Below are positions 34,916 to 44,022 of a DNA stretch of 64,000 nucleotides, piece by piece. This DNA is from a virus. How positions within the stretch are numbered: position 1 is the stretch's first letter; the number at the start of each line of letters is the position of its first letter. Location of the stretch: the IMG/VR virus record IMGVR_UViG_3300021600_000393, positions 37,133 through 101,132 of that record; one strand, 5' to 3'. A program made the position numbers and the translations under genes. The notes below the pieces were generated by a model. It had not been told where the DNA came from. It worked only from the letters and a program-made list of their open reading frames with translations, and made no database searches.

Positions 34916-35898
34916 TAGGTTTCAATAATTTTTTCTAAAAAATTTAGTGTGTAATCAAAGTCATAATAATCAGGTAATTTGTTGTCTACAAAAATTGGAG
35001 ATTCAATATACTTTCTATATAATGTTTCGTTATTATCAATTTCTTTAACTAAAGATAAAAAGTCATTTAAATCAGTAAAGTCGTGTAAATTAATAAAACT
35101 TTCAGGATTAAAACCTTCTTCTAAAATATGTTTATTACCAAAAAATATTGGAATTGCCCCACTAAAGAACGCATGATATATTTTTTCTTGTAAAATATAA
35201 TCTGTGTTTGTATAATGAATTGACATGTTAAACTTGTATTTTTGAAACAGACCTATCTTTTCTCTATAAGTTAAACCATCAATTCTACCAAGATACAAGT
35301 GATTTTGCCATTGGTACTTATTTAATGTCTCGTCACCATATAGTGTTTGTCTCCAAGGACCTGACGAACTAACCATTTTATATTCAGATAATTTATCAAA
35401 AACTTTGCTCCTAAAATCATTATTTGATGCTTGAGTTATTGAACAAAAACCTGTATTTCTTTTTGATATCACATTAAAATTTCTTTTTTCTGTTAACCAA
35501 TTTAAAGGACTATCAACTAATCTTGATTCATCATACAAAGTCCAAACATCAAAAACACCAGATGGTTGTCTTAAGTATTTGTCATGTTCAAATTTATTAT
35601 AACCTAGCGCCCATTGATTTTCATTTGCCAAAATTGGACTTCTAAAATCAGCAACTTCACCTGAAACATATAAAAATTTTTTATTTTTATCTGATTGATT
35701 ATGGTTTGTTGGTAATTTACCTGTATACGTATCAATTTGATTTTCATTATAATTTAAATCAGAATGGATTACAATATCAGGATTTATTGGGTCAATAACT
35801 ACATTATATTTTTTTGATAAAATAAATTTAAAATAATTCATCCAACTATGTTGACCAACATTTGGAAATCCTTGTCTAGTTATTCTAATTGTTTTCAT
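34915..35898 (-). CDS. GT10 fucosyltransferase-like protein
   Basis: A 327-residue protein ending in the GT10 signature: YKFNMSIHYTNTDYILQEKI then YHAFFSGAIPIFFGNKHI at about residues 225-262, matching the (FENS)...(Y)xTEKLxxAxxxGxIPIYxG pattern of alpha-1,3-fucosyltransferases. The N-terminal part (RITRQGFPNVGQHSWMNYF) looks like the acceptor domain. It would transfer fucose from GDP-fucose, if the donor exists; a GDP-mannose dehydratase gene is elsewhere in the window. It overlaps the previous gene by 14 nt. Confidence 0.7.
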   Translation of the reverse strand: MKTIRITRQGFPNVGQHSWMNYFKFILSKKYNVVIDPINPDIVIHSDLNYNENQIDTYTGKLPTNHNQSDKNKKFLYVSGEVADFRSPILANENQWALGYNKFEHDKYLRQPSGVFDVWTLYDESRLVDSPLNWLTEKRNFNVISKRNTGFCSITQASNNDFRSKVFDKLSEYKMVSSSGPWRQTLYGDETLNKYQWQNHLYLGRIDGLTYREKIGLFQKYKFNMSIHYTNTDYILQEKIYHAFFSGAIPIFFGNKHILEEGFNPESFINLHDFTDLNDFLSLVKEIDNNETLYRKYIESPIFVDNKLPDYYDFDYTLNFLEKIIET

Positions 35899-36589
35899 TT
35901 AAAATTTGGGTCAATTTAAGAGTGTTATCAGTATATGGTCCATTATCATGTATAATATACGCTTCCAAATTTAAAAGTGAAACTTCCTTACCTATTATCT
36001 TAACACAATCTTTTGTGTCTAATGTGCTAAAAAAGAAATCACGTTCTTGGTCAATAATAATATCGTCATTAAGTAGATATTGAATTGTCCATCTACCTTG
36101 GTCATCAATACCTGTCTGGTATTCTTTTTCAATAATATCTTTTAAGTGAGATACGATTTTATCGGTGTATCCAAAATAAGTACCAGAATTTAAATACTTA
36201 CTATCATTAATGGCTCGTTTGTTATCATATAGATGAGTATAGTTTGTTGGTGGCCATAAACCTTTTTCCGAGCCCATAATAAGACTACAATTTAAAGATT
36301 TAAACTTTTCTATAATACCTTCAGGAGATTTAATAAAGTTGGTGTCTGTGGCATCTAAAAATAGAATATAATCATATTTCCCAACAATGTTTGATTCAAT
36401 ATATTCTAACACTTTTACTGTTTTGTAAAAAAACAATTTATCATAATAAGAACCATTTGTTATTAACCCTGAATTTCTTACAACATGAATATCTTCAGGT
36501 GAAAAATACTTTAAAGCGTTCTTATAAAAAGATGGTTCATAATGTTCGGGGTAATCAAACAAAGAAGTTATTAAAGCAATATTTTTCAT
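35885..36589 (-). CDS. Glycosyltransferase, PLOD/procollagen-galactosyltransferase-like
   Basis: The start chosen is the second Met (MKNIALITSLFDYPEHYEPS), which begins 2 nt after the upstream stop; the first Met at 36622 would overlap the neighbouring gene by 32 nt. The core has YDYILFLDATDTNFIKSPEG (metal-binding DATD), then EKGLWPP, YLNSGTYFGYTDK and DDQGRWTIQYL, the order seen in the glycosyltransferase domain of lysyl hydroxylases and related proteins. The donor sugar is unknown. It follows a methyltransferase gene in the same operon. Confidence 0.65.
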   Translation of the reverse strand: MKNIALITSLFDYPEHYEPSFYKNALKYFSPEDIHVVRNSGLITNGSYYDKLFFYKTVKVLEYIESNIVGKYDYILFLDATDTNFIKSPEGIIEKFKSLNCSLIMGSEKGLWPPTNYTHLYDNKRAINDSKYLNSGTYFGYTDKIVSHLKDIIEKEYQTGIDDQGRWTIQYLLNDDIIIDQERDFFFSTLDTKDCVKIIGKEVSLLNLEAYIIHDNGPYTDNTLKLTQILNENN

Positions 36590-36590
36590 A

Positions 36591-37229
36591 TTAATTAGTT
36601 GATATGTCTTTATAAAATTCATTTATTAAATCCGCGTCACTATAAAATATTTTATCTTCCGCAAAAAATTTATAAGGTATTTCGTTTTCCCAAAATATAA
36701 CAAGTTCTTTACCTAATGAATTTTTTAATAATTCATTTGAATCTTCAAAAACTTCAATAAATGAAAATTTTGGATATATACAGATTTTATTATCTTTCAC
36801 ATCAATTATTTGTTTATGGTGAGCATTACCTCTATATTTATTATCCCACAAAAAAGAAAATTCGTCAAATTTAGAAGGGATTGCAATATATCCTTTATTA
36901 GATATTTTCGGTAATAAATCTAACAATTGAATTGGGGTTATAACGTCTTCTAAAGTGTGAGAACAAATACTATAGTCAAATTTACCGTTTTGTTCTACAT
37001 AATTTAATAATTCAGACCAAGTATTTTTATTTTGAATATTAAAATCAAAAAATTTTACATCTTCTTTTTCAATTTTAACAATATCAGCAACAAATTTACA
37101 TTCGGGGTACGACCAAAATTGTAAAGACGCTCCAATATCAATTGTTTTATATCCATTATCTGAAATTATTTTTTTTACGTCACCGATTAAGTCTTTAACC
37201 GAATTATTATATTGCCAATGTGTTATCAT
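36591..37229 (-). CDS. SAM methyltransferase-like protein
   Basis: A 212-residue protein with a methyltransferase-like fold: YKTIDIGASLQFWSYPECKF at about residues 27-46, then FDYSICSHTLEDVITPIQLL and LLPKISNKGYIAIP, the typical sequence of class I enzymes (glycine segment, acidic residue, motif-IV-like). Residues NKYRGNAHHKQ may bind the acceptor. The target is unknown. It overlaps the FkbM-like gene by 23 nt. Confidence 0.6.
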   Translation of the reverse strand: MITHWQYNNSVKDLIGDVKKIISDNGYKTIDIGASLQFWSYPECKFVADIVKIEKEDVKFFDFNIQNKNTWSELLNYVEQNGKFDYSICSHTLEDVITPIQLLDLLPKISNKGYIAIPSKFDEFSFLWDNKYRGNAHHKQIIDVKDNKICIYPKFSFIEVFEDSNELLKNSLGKELVIFWENEIPYKFFAEDKIFYSDADLINEFYKDISTN

Positions 37230-37836
37230 ATTTTTTATTTAAGAAAAGTATATCTTGTTGAATTAAGTTGTAAGTCAAAGGGTGATTTATGTTACCAATA
37301 AGTTCAACAGGTTTAAAACCTATTTTATCCATATAATCATAAACAAATTCCTTTGTAGGGGCGTTTTTATTGTATTCAATTAAAGATATTTCCATTAAAA
37401 TACCTTTAGATTCTTTAATAATATCTAATCCTCCGTTTATAATATCAATTTCTGAACCTTGAACATCAATCTTAATTAAATCAAATGTTTGTTTATTTAA
37501 AATTTTTGAAAGTATTTGTGTTTGTTTTTTTTCTATAAGAATTTGGTCGTCATCATAAAAAGAGGTATTTTCACGATAAATTGAATTACCAGTGCATCTT
37601 GGTTCATTTTTTCTAATATAAAAATCAACTTCTTTTTCATAATCACTTAATAAACAGATTGAATAATCAACATTTAAAATTTCCAATGCCGGTTCGCAAT
37701 TTTCACTACCTTCTATTAAGTAATAATAAGCGTTGGGGAATATCAATTTACATTCATTATAAAATTGACCAACATTTGCGCCAATATCTAAAATTGAATT
37801 AGGGGTAAAATATTTTGTTATTAAATTTAAATTCAT
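37207..37836 (-). CDS. FkbM-family methyltransferase
   Basis: A 209-residue protein with SILDIGANVGQFYNECKLIF at about residues 14-33, a LIKIDVQGSEIDIINGGLD segment near residue 120 and a C-terminal ILMEISLIEYN, the diagnostic features of FkbM-type O-methyltransferases. These act on sugars or polyketide hydroxyls. In a phage sugar cluster a sugar O-methylation role is likely. Confidence 0.75.
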   Translation of the reverse strand: MNLNLITKYFTPNSILDIGANVGQFYNECKLIFPNAYYYLIEGSENCEPALEILNVDYSICLLSDYEKEVDFYIRKNEPRCTGNSIYRENTSFYDDDQILIEKKQTQILSKILNKQTFDLIKIDVQGSEIDIINGGLDIIKESKGILMEISLIEYNKNAPTKEFVYDYMDKIGFKPVELIGNINHPLTYNLIQQDILFLNKKYDNTLAI

Positions 37837-37839
37837 TTT

Positions 37840-39090
37840 TTATAAATTACCTGTTATTCTGTCACACCACCCTTTTGATTCTGAATGAGGCCAAACTACC
37901 CAATATTTTGGTTTTTGAGTTGTTGGAAACTCTCTCCATACTTTACAGTAATTATCTGGGTCGTTCATCATACGTTTAATTTCATTTATATCGGCATCTT
38001 TTCTAAAAATTGTTTCGTCTTTTTCAGTATGAAAAGCAACTACCCAAAAGTCATAATCTTTTTCAGGGACTTGATGAAATCCAATATCTATACAATGTTT
38101 AAAAATACTTGAAAAACTATTAATCCACTCTTCTTCTGTTTCGTAAATAGTTGGGTTTGGTGGGTAATTTTTATCTAACGTGTGTTGTTGTACCGCTCTT
38201 TTTGAAAATAATAAACCTGAATAAATTTCATAATCTTTTAAACTTCTTTCAGTCCCAAATCCATATTTACTAAAATCCATTGTAATTTCTTCACCATCCA
38301 TACCAAAAAGTTGTCTGTTTTTTTTATGTGATGTACTATTTTTTATTCCCCATTCTTTATCATCGTCCCATTGTTTTGTTCTTCCTTTTCTTGTGTATTC
38401 ATGCCAAATAGCAACTTTATGTGGGTGAAATAAATCGTATCCGTGAGTAAAAGCTCTAACAGCAATTGAAATTTCTTCACCATGAAAATAAAATTCTGGG
38501 TCATGTTGTACTTCCACAGAAAATTTTCCTAATGTGAAACAGAAATGAGCCGAATAAAATCTAGCAGGTACTGGTTCTTTTAAATCTTGCCATCCTGGGA
38601 TTGATTCTGGTAAGAAAAACACCGCTCCTTCAGGAATAAATCTATCAAACGCCATTCTCCAAGGTTCTCTAACTCTTTGTTCAGGGTCATTTTCAGGATT
38701 AAAAGATGAAACATATCCAGTTAAAAGAGGTTTTTCAAACCCTTTTTTTTGCAATTGTTTAATCATTTTAATAAAAGTTTCGTCCCAATTTTTTTCAAAT
38801 CTCATATGAGAATCGATTTGTAATGTATATTCTTCACCACCATAAAGTTGTTGAACTTGATTTCTTGCCCAACATACCCCTTTTGATTCGGAATATAATA
38901 CATCCGTAACTCTAAATCTTTTATCGTTTTTATATTCATCTAACACATCAAATTTATCATCCGGATGATATTGCCTACAAATACCAATAATTAATTTTTT
39001 TGGATTTTTAGCATTTTCAATCATACTTTTTAAAGTAGGGATTAATTGAGGGTCTCTATAAGACGCAATTTGGACAAAGATGTTATTCAT
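37840..39090 (-). CDS. GT60 N-acetylglucosaminyltransferase-like protein (Skp1-type)
   Basis: A 416-residue protein closely matching the Skp1-hydroxyproline GlcNAc-transferase family (GT60): NIFVQIASYRDPQLIPTLKS at the N-terminus, then ESKGVCWARNQVQQLYGGEE, TLQIDSHMRFEKNWDETF (DSH metal site near residue 93-95) and PEFYFHGEEISIAVRAF. The family is best known from eukaryotes and occurs in some bacteria and phages. It could add GlcNAc to a protein hydroxyl or to a glycan. It is the first gene of the minus-strand cluster in transcription order. The close match gives good confidence in the family; substrate unknown. Confidence 0.8.
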   Translation of the reverse strand: MNNIFVQIASYRDPQLIPTLKSMIENAKNPKKLIIGICRQYHPDDKFDVLDEYKNDKRFRVTDVLYSESKGVCWARNQVQQLYGGEEYTLQIDSHMRFEKNWDETFIKMIKQLQKKGFEKPLLTGYVSSFNPENDPEQRVREPWRMAFDRFIPEGAVFFLPESIPGWQDLKEPVPARFYSAHFCFTLGKFSVEVQHDPEFYFHGEEISIAVRAFTHGYDLFHPHKVAIWHEYTRKGRTKQWDDDKEWGIKNSTSHKKNRQLFGMDGEEITMDFSKYGFGTERSLKDYEIYSGLLFSKRAVQQHTLDKNYPPNPTIYETEEEWINSFSSIFKHCIDIGFHQVPEKDYDFWVVAFHTEKDETIFRKDADINEIKRMMNDPDNYCKVWREFPTTQKPKYWVVWPHSESKGWCDRITGNL

Positions 39091-39212
39091 GTTTAATAAT
39101 TTTATAAAAATAATAACTAAAAATAGAATAATGTGTACATTTTTAAAAAATTATTTTAAGATAATTTGGTTATAAAAACAACCATTAATTTGACTAAAGG
39201 TGTTGAGGTAGG

Positions 39213-41399
39213 TTATACAATTTGATACGAAAAATCGTTAGTTTTGCATGAATCTATTTCATACGAAAAATCGTCAGTTTCGCATGAGGCTATAAAACAA
39301 TTTGGACAATCAGGGTTAAACATTCTAAATATAGTGTTACTTATTTTAAAATTATGTTTAATTTCTGGTGAAGAAAGAGGTTCAACGTACATTCTAAATT
39401 GTGAAATACCCCCATCAAAAGACCCTGCAAAATTTTGTTCAATTAATATATTAGTACTTAACCCACTTAAAGTTGTACCACTTAAATCCGAATTCGGTAA
39501 ACATTCCGGGTCTTGAAAAAATGGTGAAGACAATCCGGTTAAATTTTCTCTAAGACCTTGAGTTCCTCCACCCCAAGAGATATTAAAAGGGACTCCAAGT
39601 TGTTTTTCTTTTTCAGTATTTAATGCTCTTGGTATAATTTCTTCAAAATCTTCAATCGTATGAAAAAGTTTACCGTTTACGTAAAATTTTAATTTTCCTT
39701 TTCTATATTTTTTATCAATCAACCATCTTTCATTTAGATTAACAATCTCAATTTTTTCTGGAATTTTACCATCTACCTCAGTATAAGGAACTGTTATTAA
39801 TGATTGACTATTATTAACTAAAGATTCTAAAAATTCTTTTTTAGTAATATTATCTAAACCTCCTTTATATTTTAAATCACAAGTTTCAAACCAAGAATAT
39901 CTTTCCCAAACAGCGTTAAATTGGAACCAATGTTCTTGTTCAAGAAAATAAGAATTAATTGATTCACAATAATCATAAATTCTATTTGTTGAACAATATT
40001 CATTAATAGTATATCCAGTACTATATGTTATTCCAGTTGTTGAACAAGTCCCTGTTGTAATACAATCACCAGTAAATCTTAAAACTTTAACACAAATTTT
40101 AGGGTTTTTAACGTCGCCTGATAATCTAAACGACATAGCATTTGATATGGAATCATATAGTGGGTCAGTTTCGCACGTATTTTCAATTGAAGTGAAACCA
40201 GTATAACATTGGTCACAAACGGGGCAATCCGGAGTATGTGTTGAACAAGTTGGAGTACATAAAGGGGTTGTAGTCGTACATGAGGTTGGGGTTGAACTAG
40301 GGGTTGGAGTTGGGGTCGGTGTTAAATCAACTTCAGACTCACATATATGTGTTTTACATTCCCATCCGCAAGTTTCGCACGGATTATTTTGACAATCACA
40401 CCCACAATTGACTTCTATTGATTTATTAACGTCTCCATTACAAACTGGACACCCATAACTTAAATGAGAGTCATGAACCCCATCCTTAGACCTTTGAGGG
40501 TAAACAAATAAACATCTTGAGTTTGTTATATTTCTGTTACAACATGCACATGTTTCAAAATTTTCCATTCCTTCGGTTACTCTAGTATAACCTGTGTAAC
40601 ATTTTGGATTTCCACTAGCATAATGATAGAATTTATTTTCGGCTCTTGTTCCAAAATAAAAAAAAGTATTTTTATTTTCTGGGTAAATTTCATTTAATGT
40701 GGTTTGTCCGGTAGATGGGAAATATTCATCAATAAGTCTTGGTTTTAAAATCATTTCAACGGTCCAACCTTTATTGACTCTTTCCGGAAAAATTTCATAA
40801 TCATGACCAAATAATTTATAAAACCCTTGATAAAACCCACCATATAAATCATGATAATGTCCTCCATAAGGGGTGGTTTTACTTACAACTTCATACAAAA
40901 CAGTTTTATCAAAACCAGAAAAAGAACTATTTTGACTGGTATATCCTGTTATTTGAAATAATTTAAGTTTTTTATCATATGATAATCTATTAAACATTAC
41001 TTCATCGGATAACACCCCTTTAGTAAACGTGATAGATTTCCCAGTTATTGAATTAACTAATCCGTTATCAATACCGGTTAACCCAATATCACATACGGTT
41101 GTTGATGTCATACAATTCAAATCATCATTATTAATGTTATAAAAATTTTTAGAAATTAAAACATTATTTAAATTGTACACACCATAAGTTAACGTTTGCA
41201 TTTGACAGGACCCGCTATAATTAATATCAAAGTAAATTGGTAATTTATTACCGTATGTTTGAGCGATTAAATAAGGAGAAAAAACAACTTCTTGATTAAA
41301 CCCAGTTTCATCTGAGGTTAATGACATGTCATATAGTTCCAATTTTAACTTTGGAAACAAATTTGAATTAACGTACTGATTGATATTTGAGTATGCCAT
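39213..41399 (-). CDS. Cys-rich virion surface protein, LamG-like
   Basis: The start chosen is the second Met (MAYSNINQYVNSNLFPKLKL) at 41399; a Met at 41465 would add a hydrophobic 22-residue tail and overlap the divergent gene. The protein has about 728 residues. The middle (about 290-420) is Cys-rich with CxxC pairs (CACCNRN, CPVCNGD, CGCDCQNN), then a TPTPTPTPSSTPTSC linker. The C-terminal half has concanavalin/LamG-like strands (KLKFYVNGKLFHTIEDFEE, GSFDGGISQFRMYVEPLS). The last residues form a 12-residue tandem repeat. It looks like a surface adhesin or tail fibre; this is inference. Confidence 0.65.
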   Translation of the reverse strand: MAYSNINQYVNSNLFPKLKLELYDMSLTSDETGFNQEVVFSPYLIAQTYGNKLPIYFDINYSGSCQMQTLTYGVYNLNNVLISKNFYNINNDDLNCMTSTTVCDIGLTGIDNGLVNSITGKSITFTKGVLSDEVMFNRLSYDKKLKLFQITGYTSQNSSFSGFDKTVLYEVVSKTTPYGGHYHDLYGGFYQGFYKLFGHDYEIFPERVNKGWTVEMILKPRLIDEYFPSTGQTTLNEIYPENKNTFFYFGTRAENKFYHYASGNPKCYTGYTRVTEGMENFETCACCNRNITNSRCLFVYPQRSKDGVHDSHLSYGCPVCNGDVNKSIEVNCGCDCQNNPCETCGWECKTHICESEVDLTPTPTPTPSSTPTSCTTTTPLCTPTCSTHTPDCPVCDQCYTGFTSIENTCETDPLYDSISNAMSFRLSGDVKNPKICVKVLRFTGDCITTGTCSTTGITYSTGYTINEYCSTNRIYDYCESINSYFLEQEHWFQFNAVWERYSWFETCDLKYKGGLDNITKKEFLESLVNNSQSLITVPYTEVDGKIPEKIEIVNLNERWLIDKKYRKGKLKFYVNGKLFHTIEDFEEIIPRALNTEKEKQLGVPFNISWGGGTQGLRENLTGLSSPFFQDPECLPNSDLSGTTLSGLSTNILIEQNFAGSFDGGISQFRMYVEPLSSPEIKHNFKISNTIFRMFNPDCPNCFIASCETDDFSYEIDSCKTNDFSYQIV
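39221..39292 (-). repeat. 36-bp tandem repeat at 3' end of the adhesin-like gene
   Basis: Two copies with 36-bp period encode SCETDDFSYEID and SCKTNDFSYQIV, the last 24 residues of the protein. Differences between copies show that they have drifted since duplication. Confidence 0.75.
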
Positions 41400-41407
41400 T
41401 TTTTTTA

Positions 41408-41415
41408 AATAAATA
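41408..41415 (-). promoter_or_regulatory. TATTTATT element upstream of the adhesin-like gene
   Basis: Minus-strand TATTTATT ends 8 nt before the ATG at 41399. A second element for the opposite gene lies 13 nt away, so the 49-bp divergent gap may serve both directions. Confidence 0.4.
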
Positions 41416-41428
41416 CTTAATAACGTAG

Positions 41429-41436
41429 TATTTATA
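41429..41436 (+). promoter_or_regulatory. TATTTATA element upstream of 276-residue protein gene
   Basis: Plus-strand TATTTATA ends 12 nt before the ATG at 41449, in the divergent gap. Confidence 0.45.
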
Positions 41437-41448
41437 ATAAAAAATAAT

Positions 41449-42279
41449 ATGATTTCATATAACAAACTATACTTTAATGATGAAATTTCTTTTTTAATTA
41501 AAGAAAGACAAGATACTATTGACGTATTTTACGCCATAAGTAATATTTTAAATGAGACTAAAAAAGAAGTTTCAAAAAAAACATTTAGTAAAAAAAATGA
41601 AACTTCCGTAAAAAAAATGTTAAACGCTGCTTTAAAATCCGACAAAAAAACTTCTAAAAAAGAATTAGGTGATAAATTAGATAACATAGAAAAAAATGGA
41701 GAAATTGAAGAATTGGTAGATTCAGATGGAGCTTTAAAAGATTCTAGCGTTCCAATTTTAGATATGGCAATGCACCCGAAAAAAACTATGGACCAAACAG
41801 TTGTCATGGCAAGACCTATGAATGACCCTATAAAAAGAGGGTATCGTGTTTATTGGGGAGAAAGTGAAGATAAAAAAGACAATATTGTGTCAGAAGTCGA
41901 TTATTCAGACGCGTTTGGTTATGAAGAGACTGAAGATATGGATTATAAAAATACTGTTAAAACATTGAAAAAAATGGGGGTTGATAACCCTAAACATAGG
42001 GCCGATGAATTTGGAAAATTGCCTAACGCTAAAAAAATAAAAGGTAAATTAAAACAAAGACTTTCGGAAAAAGAACAATTAGAAAACGCACAGAAAGAAA
42101 AAATGGTAAAAATGGTTGAAGATATAATTGTTAAAAAAGGAGATGAGTCCGATATTTCAAAAAAATCAAAACCATTAAATAAAATTATATTTCAAAATAT
42201 TAAAGCCATAAAAAAATTAGCTGAAAAAGAAGGTGTTAGTATGTCTGAACTTATTAAAGCCCTAAAACAAAATGAATAA
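41449..42279 (+). CDS. Lys/Glu-rich structural-type protein, unknown
   Basis: A 276-residue charged, helical protein. The N-terminus MISYNKLYFNDEISFLIKE fits the recurring N-terminal segment. Internal stretches (VYWGESEDKKDNIVSEVDYS, then DPIKRGYRVYW) look conserved, and the C-terminus KAIKKLAEKEGVSMSELIKA is a plausible HTH-like or coiled helix pair. It starts an operon of five small genes ending in a terminator. Role possibly head or scaffold related, by context only. Confidence 0.55.
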   Translation: MISYNKLYFNDEISFLIKERQDTIDVFYAISNILNETKKEVSKKTFSKKNETSVKKMLNAALKSDKKTSKKELGDKLDNIEKNGEIEELVDSDGALKDSSVPILDMAMHPKKTMDQTVVMARPMNDPIKRGYRVYWGESEDKKDNIVSEVDYSDAFGYEETEDMDYKNTVKTLKKMGVDNPKHRADEFGKLPNAKKIKGKLKQRLSEKEQLENAQKEKMVKMVEDIIVKKGDESDISKKSKPLNKIIFQNIKAIKKLAEKEGVSMSELIKALKQNE

Positions 42280-42742
42280 AGATTTATATGGACATAAAGT
42301 ATCTATACCTGAAGAAGTTATAATTTATTTAGGTAAATGTAATGATTCGGCAGTTAATGCGGATAAAAATACTGAAGGTTACAAAAGAAATCAAGAACTT
42401 AGAAATTCTAAAGAAGTTACTTACCAACAATTAAAAAGAATGAAAAATTGGTTTGATAATTTTAAAGGAGATAATAATGATTTATCGTTTATATTAAATG
42501 GTGGGGATTATGTTAAAAAATGGGTTGAAAATACTTTACGTAACATGAGAGATGACATTAGTGGTACAAAAAAACATACTTCTGTTGTTTTACCAAATAG
42601 GTTTAATGATGAACACGATAAAGATAATATTAAGGATATGAATAGACCGTCAAAATCGCATGGAGATTCATTAAATTATTACGGTTTAAAAATTACTGAA
42701 AATCTTGAAAGAATAAACGAAATAATAAAAAAAATAACATAA
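42272..42742 (+). CDS. Conserved-looking unknown protein
   Basis: A 156-residue protein that overlaps the previous gene by 8 nt. It has IPEEVIIYLGKCNDSAVNAD near the N-terminus and KHTSVVLPNRFNDEHDKDNI near residue 101. Charged and Asn-rich, without recognisable motifs. Co-transcription with structural-type genes suggests a virion or assembly role. Confidence 0.5.
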   Translation: MNKDLYGHKVSIPEEVIIYLGKCNDSAVNADKNTEGYKRNQELRNSKEVTYQQLKRMKNWFDNFKGDNNDLSFILNGGDYVKKWVENTLRNMRDDISGTKKHTSVVLPNRFNDEHDKDNIKDMNRPSKSHGDSLNYYGLKITENLERINEIIKKIT

Positions 42743-42743
42743 C

Positions 42744-43037
42744 ATGGCACAAAAAGAATCGGTTGATTTATCACAACCAGTCAATAAATTATCAGCATAT
42801 GCTGACGCTGAAAGAGCGAAATTAATTCCAAAAAACGATTACACGTATAAAAACGAATACTCCGCAGTTAATCCAGACGCTCTTGCAGATGGAGATGAAA
42901 GAGGTAAAGGTACTGGTGGTGATTTAGACATTCATAATTTTTCTGCGGGAGCAAAACAAGATATTCTTGAAAGAAAAAGTGAATTAACTACTAATTTATA
43001 TCAACAAAATAAACCATATACCACTCCAGGGACATAA
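42744..43037 (+). CDS. Small unknown protein
   Basis: A 97-residue polar protein rich in Lys, Asp and Tyr (AYADAERAKLIPKNDYTYKN) lies directly after the previous gene (2 nt gap) and overlaps the next ATG by one base. No family recognised. Confidence 0.45.
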   Translation: MAQKESVDLSQPVNKLSAYADAERAKLIPKNDYTYKNEYSAVNPDALADGDERGKGTGGDLDIHNFSAGAKQDILERKSELTTNLYQQNKPYTTPGT

Positions 43038-43423
43038 TGAAACTTTACAATTCGGTAAAATCACTTATTTTAGAAATAGCGTCAATAGATTCAATTGTTG
43101 ACGCAATAAAAAAAAGAAATAAAGTTATAATTTATTATAATGGTGATGAGCCGGGAGGAAGAGGATTAAGACAAATAGAACCTGTATGTTTTGGTTATAG
43201 TAAATCTGATAATCCTGTATTAAGAGCTTGGGACGAAGAAGGAGCATCGTATACATCGTATAATGGAAAACAACCTTTACCTGGATGGAGATTATTTAGA
43301 GTTGACAAAATAATGTCTTTTAAACCTTCAAATGAAAAGTTTAATCAGGTAAGACCAGGGTATAATCCAAGTGGTGATAAAGGAATGGTAAGAGTCATTA
43401 TAAACACAAAATTTGACGACTAA
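43037..43423 (+). CDS. WYL-like small protein
   Basis: A 128-residue protein with a WYL-like layout: IVDAIKKRNKVIIYYNGDEP at about residues 20-39, then LRQIEPVCFGYSKSDNPVLR and GWRLFRVDKIMSF. WYL domains are beta-barrel-like sensors, but the diagnostic Trp-Tyr-Leu triplet is not clear here. The N-terminus MKLYNSVKSLILEIAS matches the recurring N-terminal segment with an LxE site. It overlaps the preceding stop by one base. Assignment is by overall pattern, moderate. Confidence 0.45.
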   Translation: MKLYNSVKSLILEIASIDSIVDAIKKRNKVIIYYNGDEPGGRGLRQIEPVCFGYSKSDNPVLRAWDEEGASYTSYNGKQPLPGWRLFRVDKIMSFKPSNEKFNQVRPGYNPSGDKGMVRVIINTKFDD

Positions 43424-43435
43424 ATAGTATAATTT

Positions 43436-44002
43436 ATGAATGAAAATGATTTAATTAATAAGTTATTAATTTCCAAAAAAATAATGGAAAAACATAACGA
43501 AATACCTAGAGCAGGTAATACAAATTTAGGATTAAGTTCACCGACAGTTGATGATTATCAAGCTCCGCAAGCAAAATATAATTTACCAGACAATGTAATG
43601 TTAGAAAGTACTCCAAAAAAACAAATTGATTCTTCTCAAGTAAATTCTAAAGACAAAATTTTAAATTCAAAATTACCAGATGAAATTAAACGGTTAATGA
43701 TTGAACATCCTATACATCAACCTAAACAATCAACTTCAACTTTGTCTAACGATTTAATTGATAAAGCGGCAAGATTAATGAATGTTGACGCATCAGGTAA
43801 AAAAACAGTCCCATTATTACAAAAAGAACAATCTTCAGACTCAACTAATCTTAAAGAATTAATTAAAGAGAGTTTACGTGAAATCCTTTCGGAAGAAGGG
43901 TTACTAGTAGAATCCGTTAAAAAATCAAACGACATTTTTTCATTTAAAGTGGGTAAACATTTGTTTGAAGGAAAAGTAACTAAAATAAAAAAACTTTTAT
44001 AA
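43436..44002 (+). CDS. Unknown structural-type protein, end of operon
   Basis: A 188-residue, low-complexity polar protein (Lys, Ser, Asp rich) with a C-terminal helix-rich stretch (TNLKELIKESLREILSEEGL) and a short beta end. The N-terminus (MNENDLINKLLISKKIME) is helical and charged. Probably head/neck or scaffold related by position; no motif. A terminator follows. Confidence 0.45.
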   Translation: MNENDLINKLLISKKIMEKHNEIPRAGNTNLGLSSPTVDDYQAPQAKYNLPDNVMLESTPKKQIDSSQVNSKDKILNSKLPDEIKRLMIEHPIHQPKQSTSTLSNDLIDKAARLMNVDASGKKTVPLLQKEQSSDSTNLKELIKESLREILSEEGLLVESVKKSNDIFSFKVGKHLFEGKVTKIKKLL

Positions 44003-44022
44003 CATTATTTTATAATTTTTTT

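Noticed and set aside
36590-36622. Upstream start of the PLOD-like gene
   Set aside because: It would overlap the preceding gene by 32 nt and add a segment (MNFIKTYQLIN) with no fit to the family; the Met at 36589 follows the stop directly.
39100-39212. Terminator-like hairpin after the adhesin-like gene
   Set aside because: Only a weak 7-bp A/T stem without a clear T run; not enough to call.
41400-41465. Longer N-terminus for the Cys-rich adhesin-like protein (hydrophobic start)
   Set aside because: It would overlap the divergent gene and its upstream element; the internal Met at 41399 gives a start like other structural genes and has a TATTTATT element before it.
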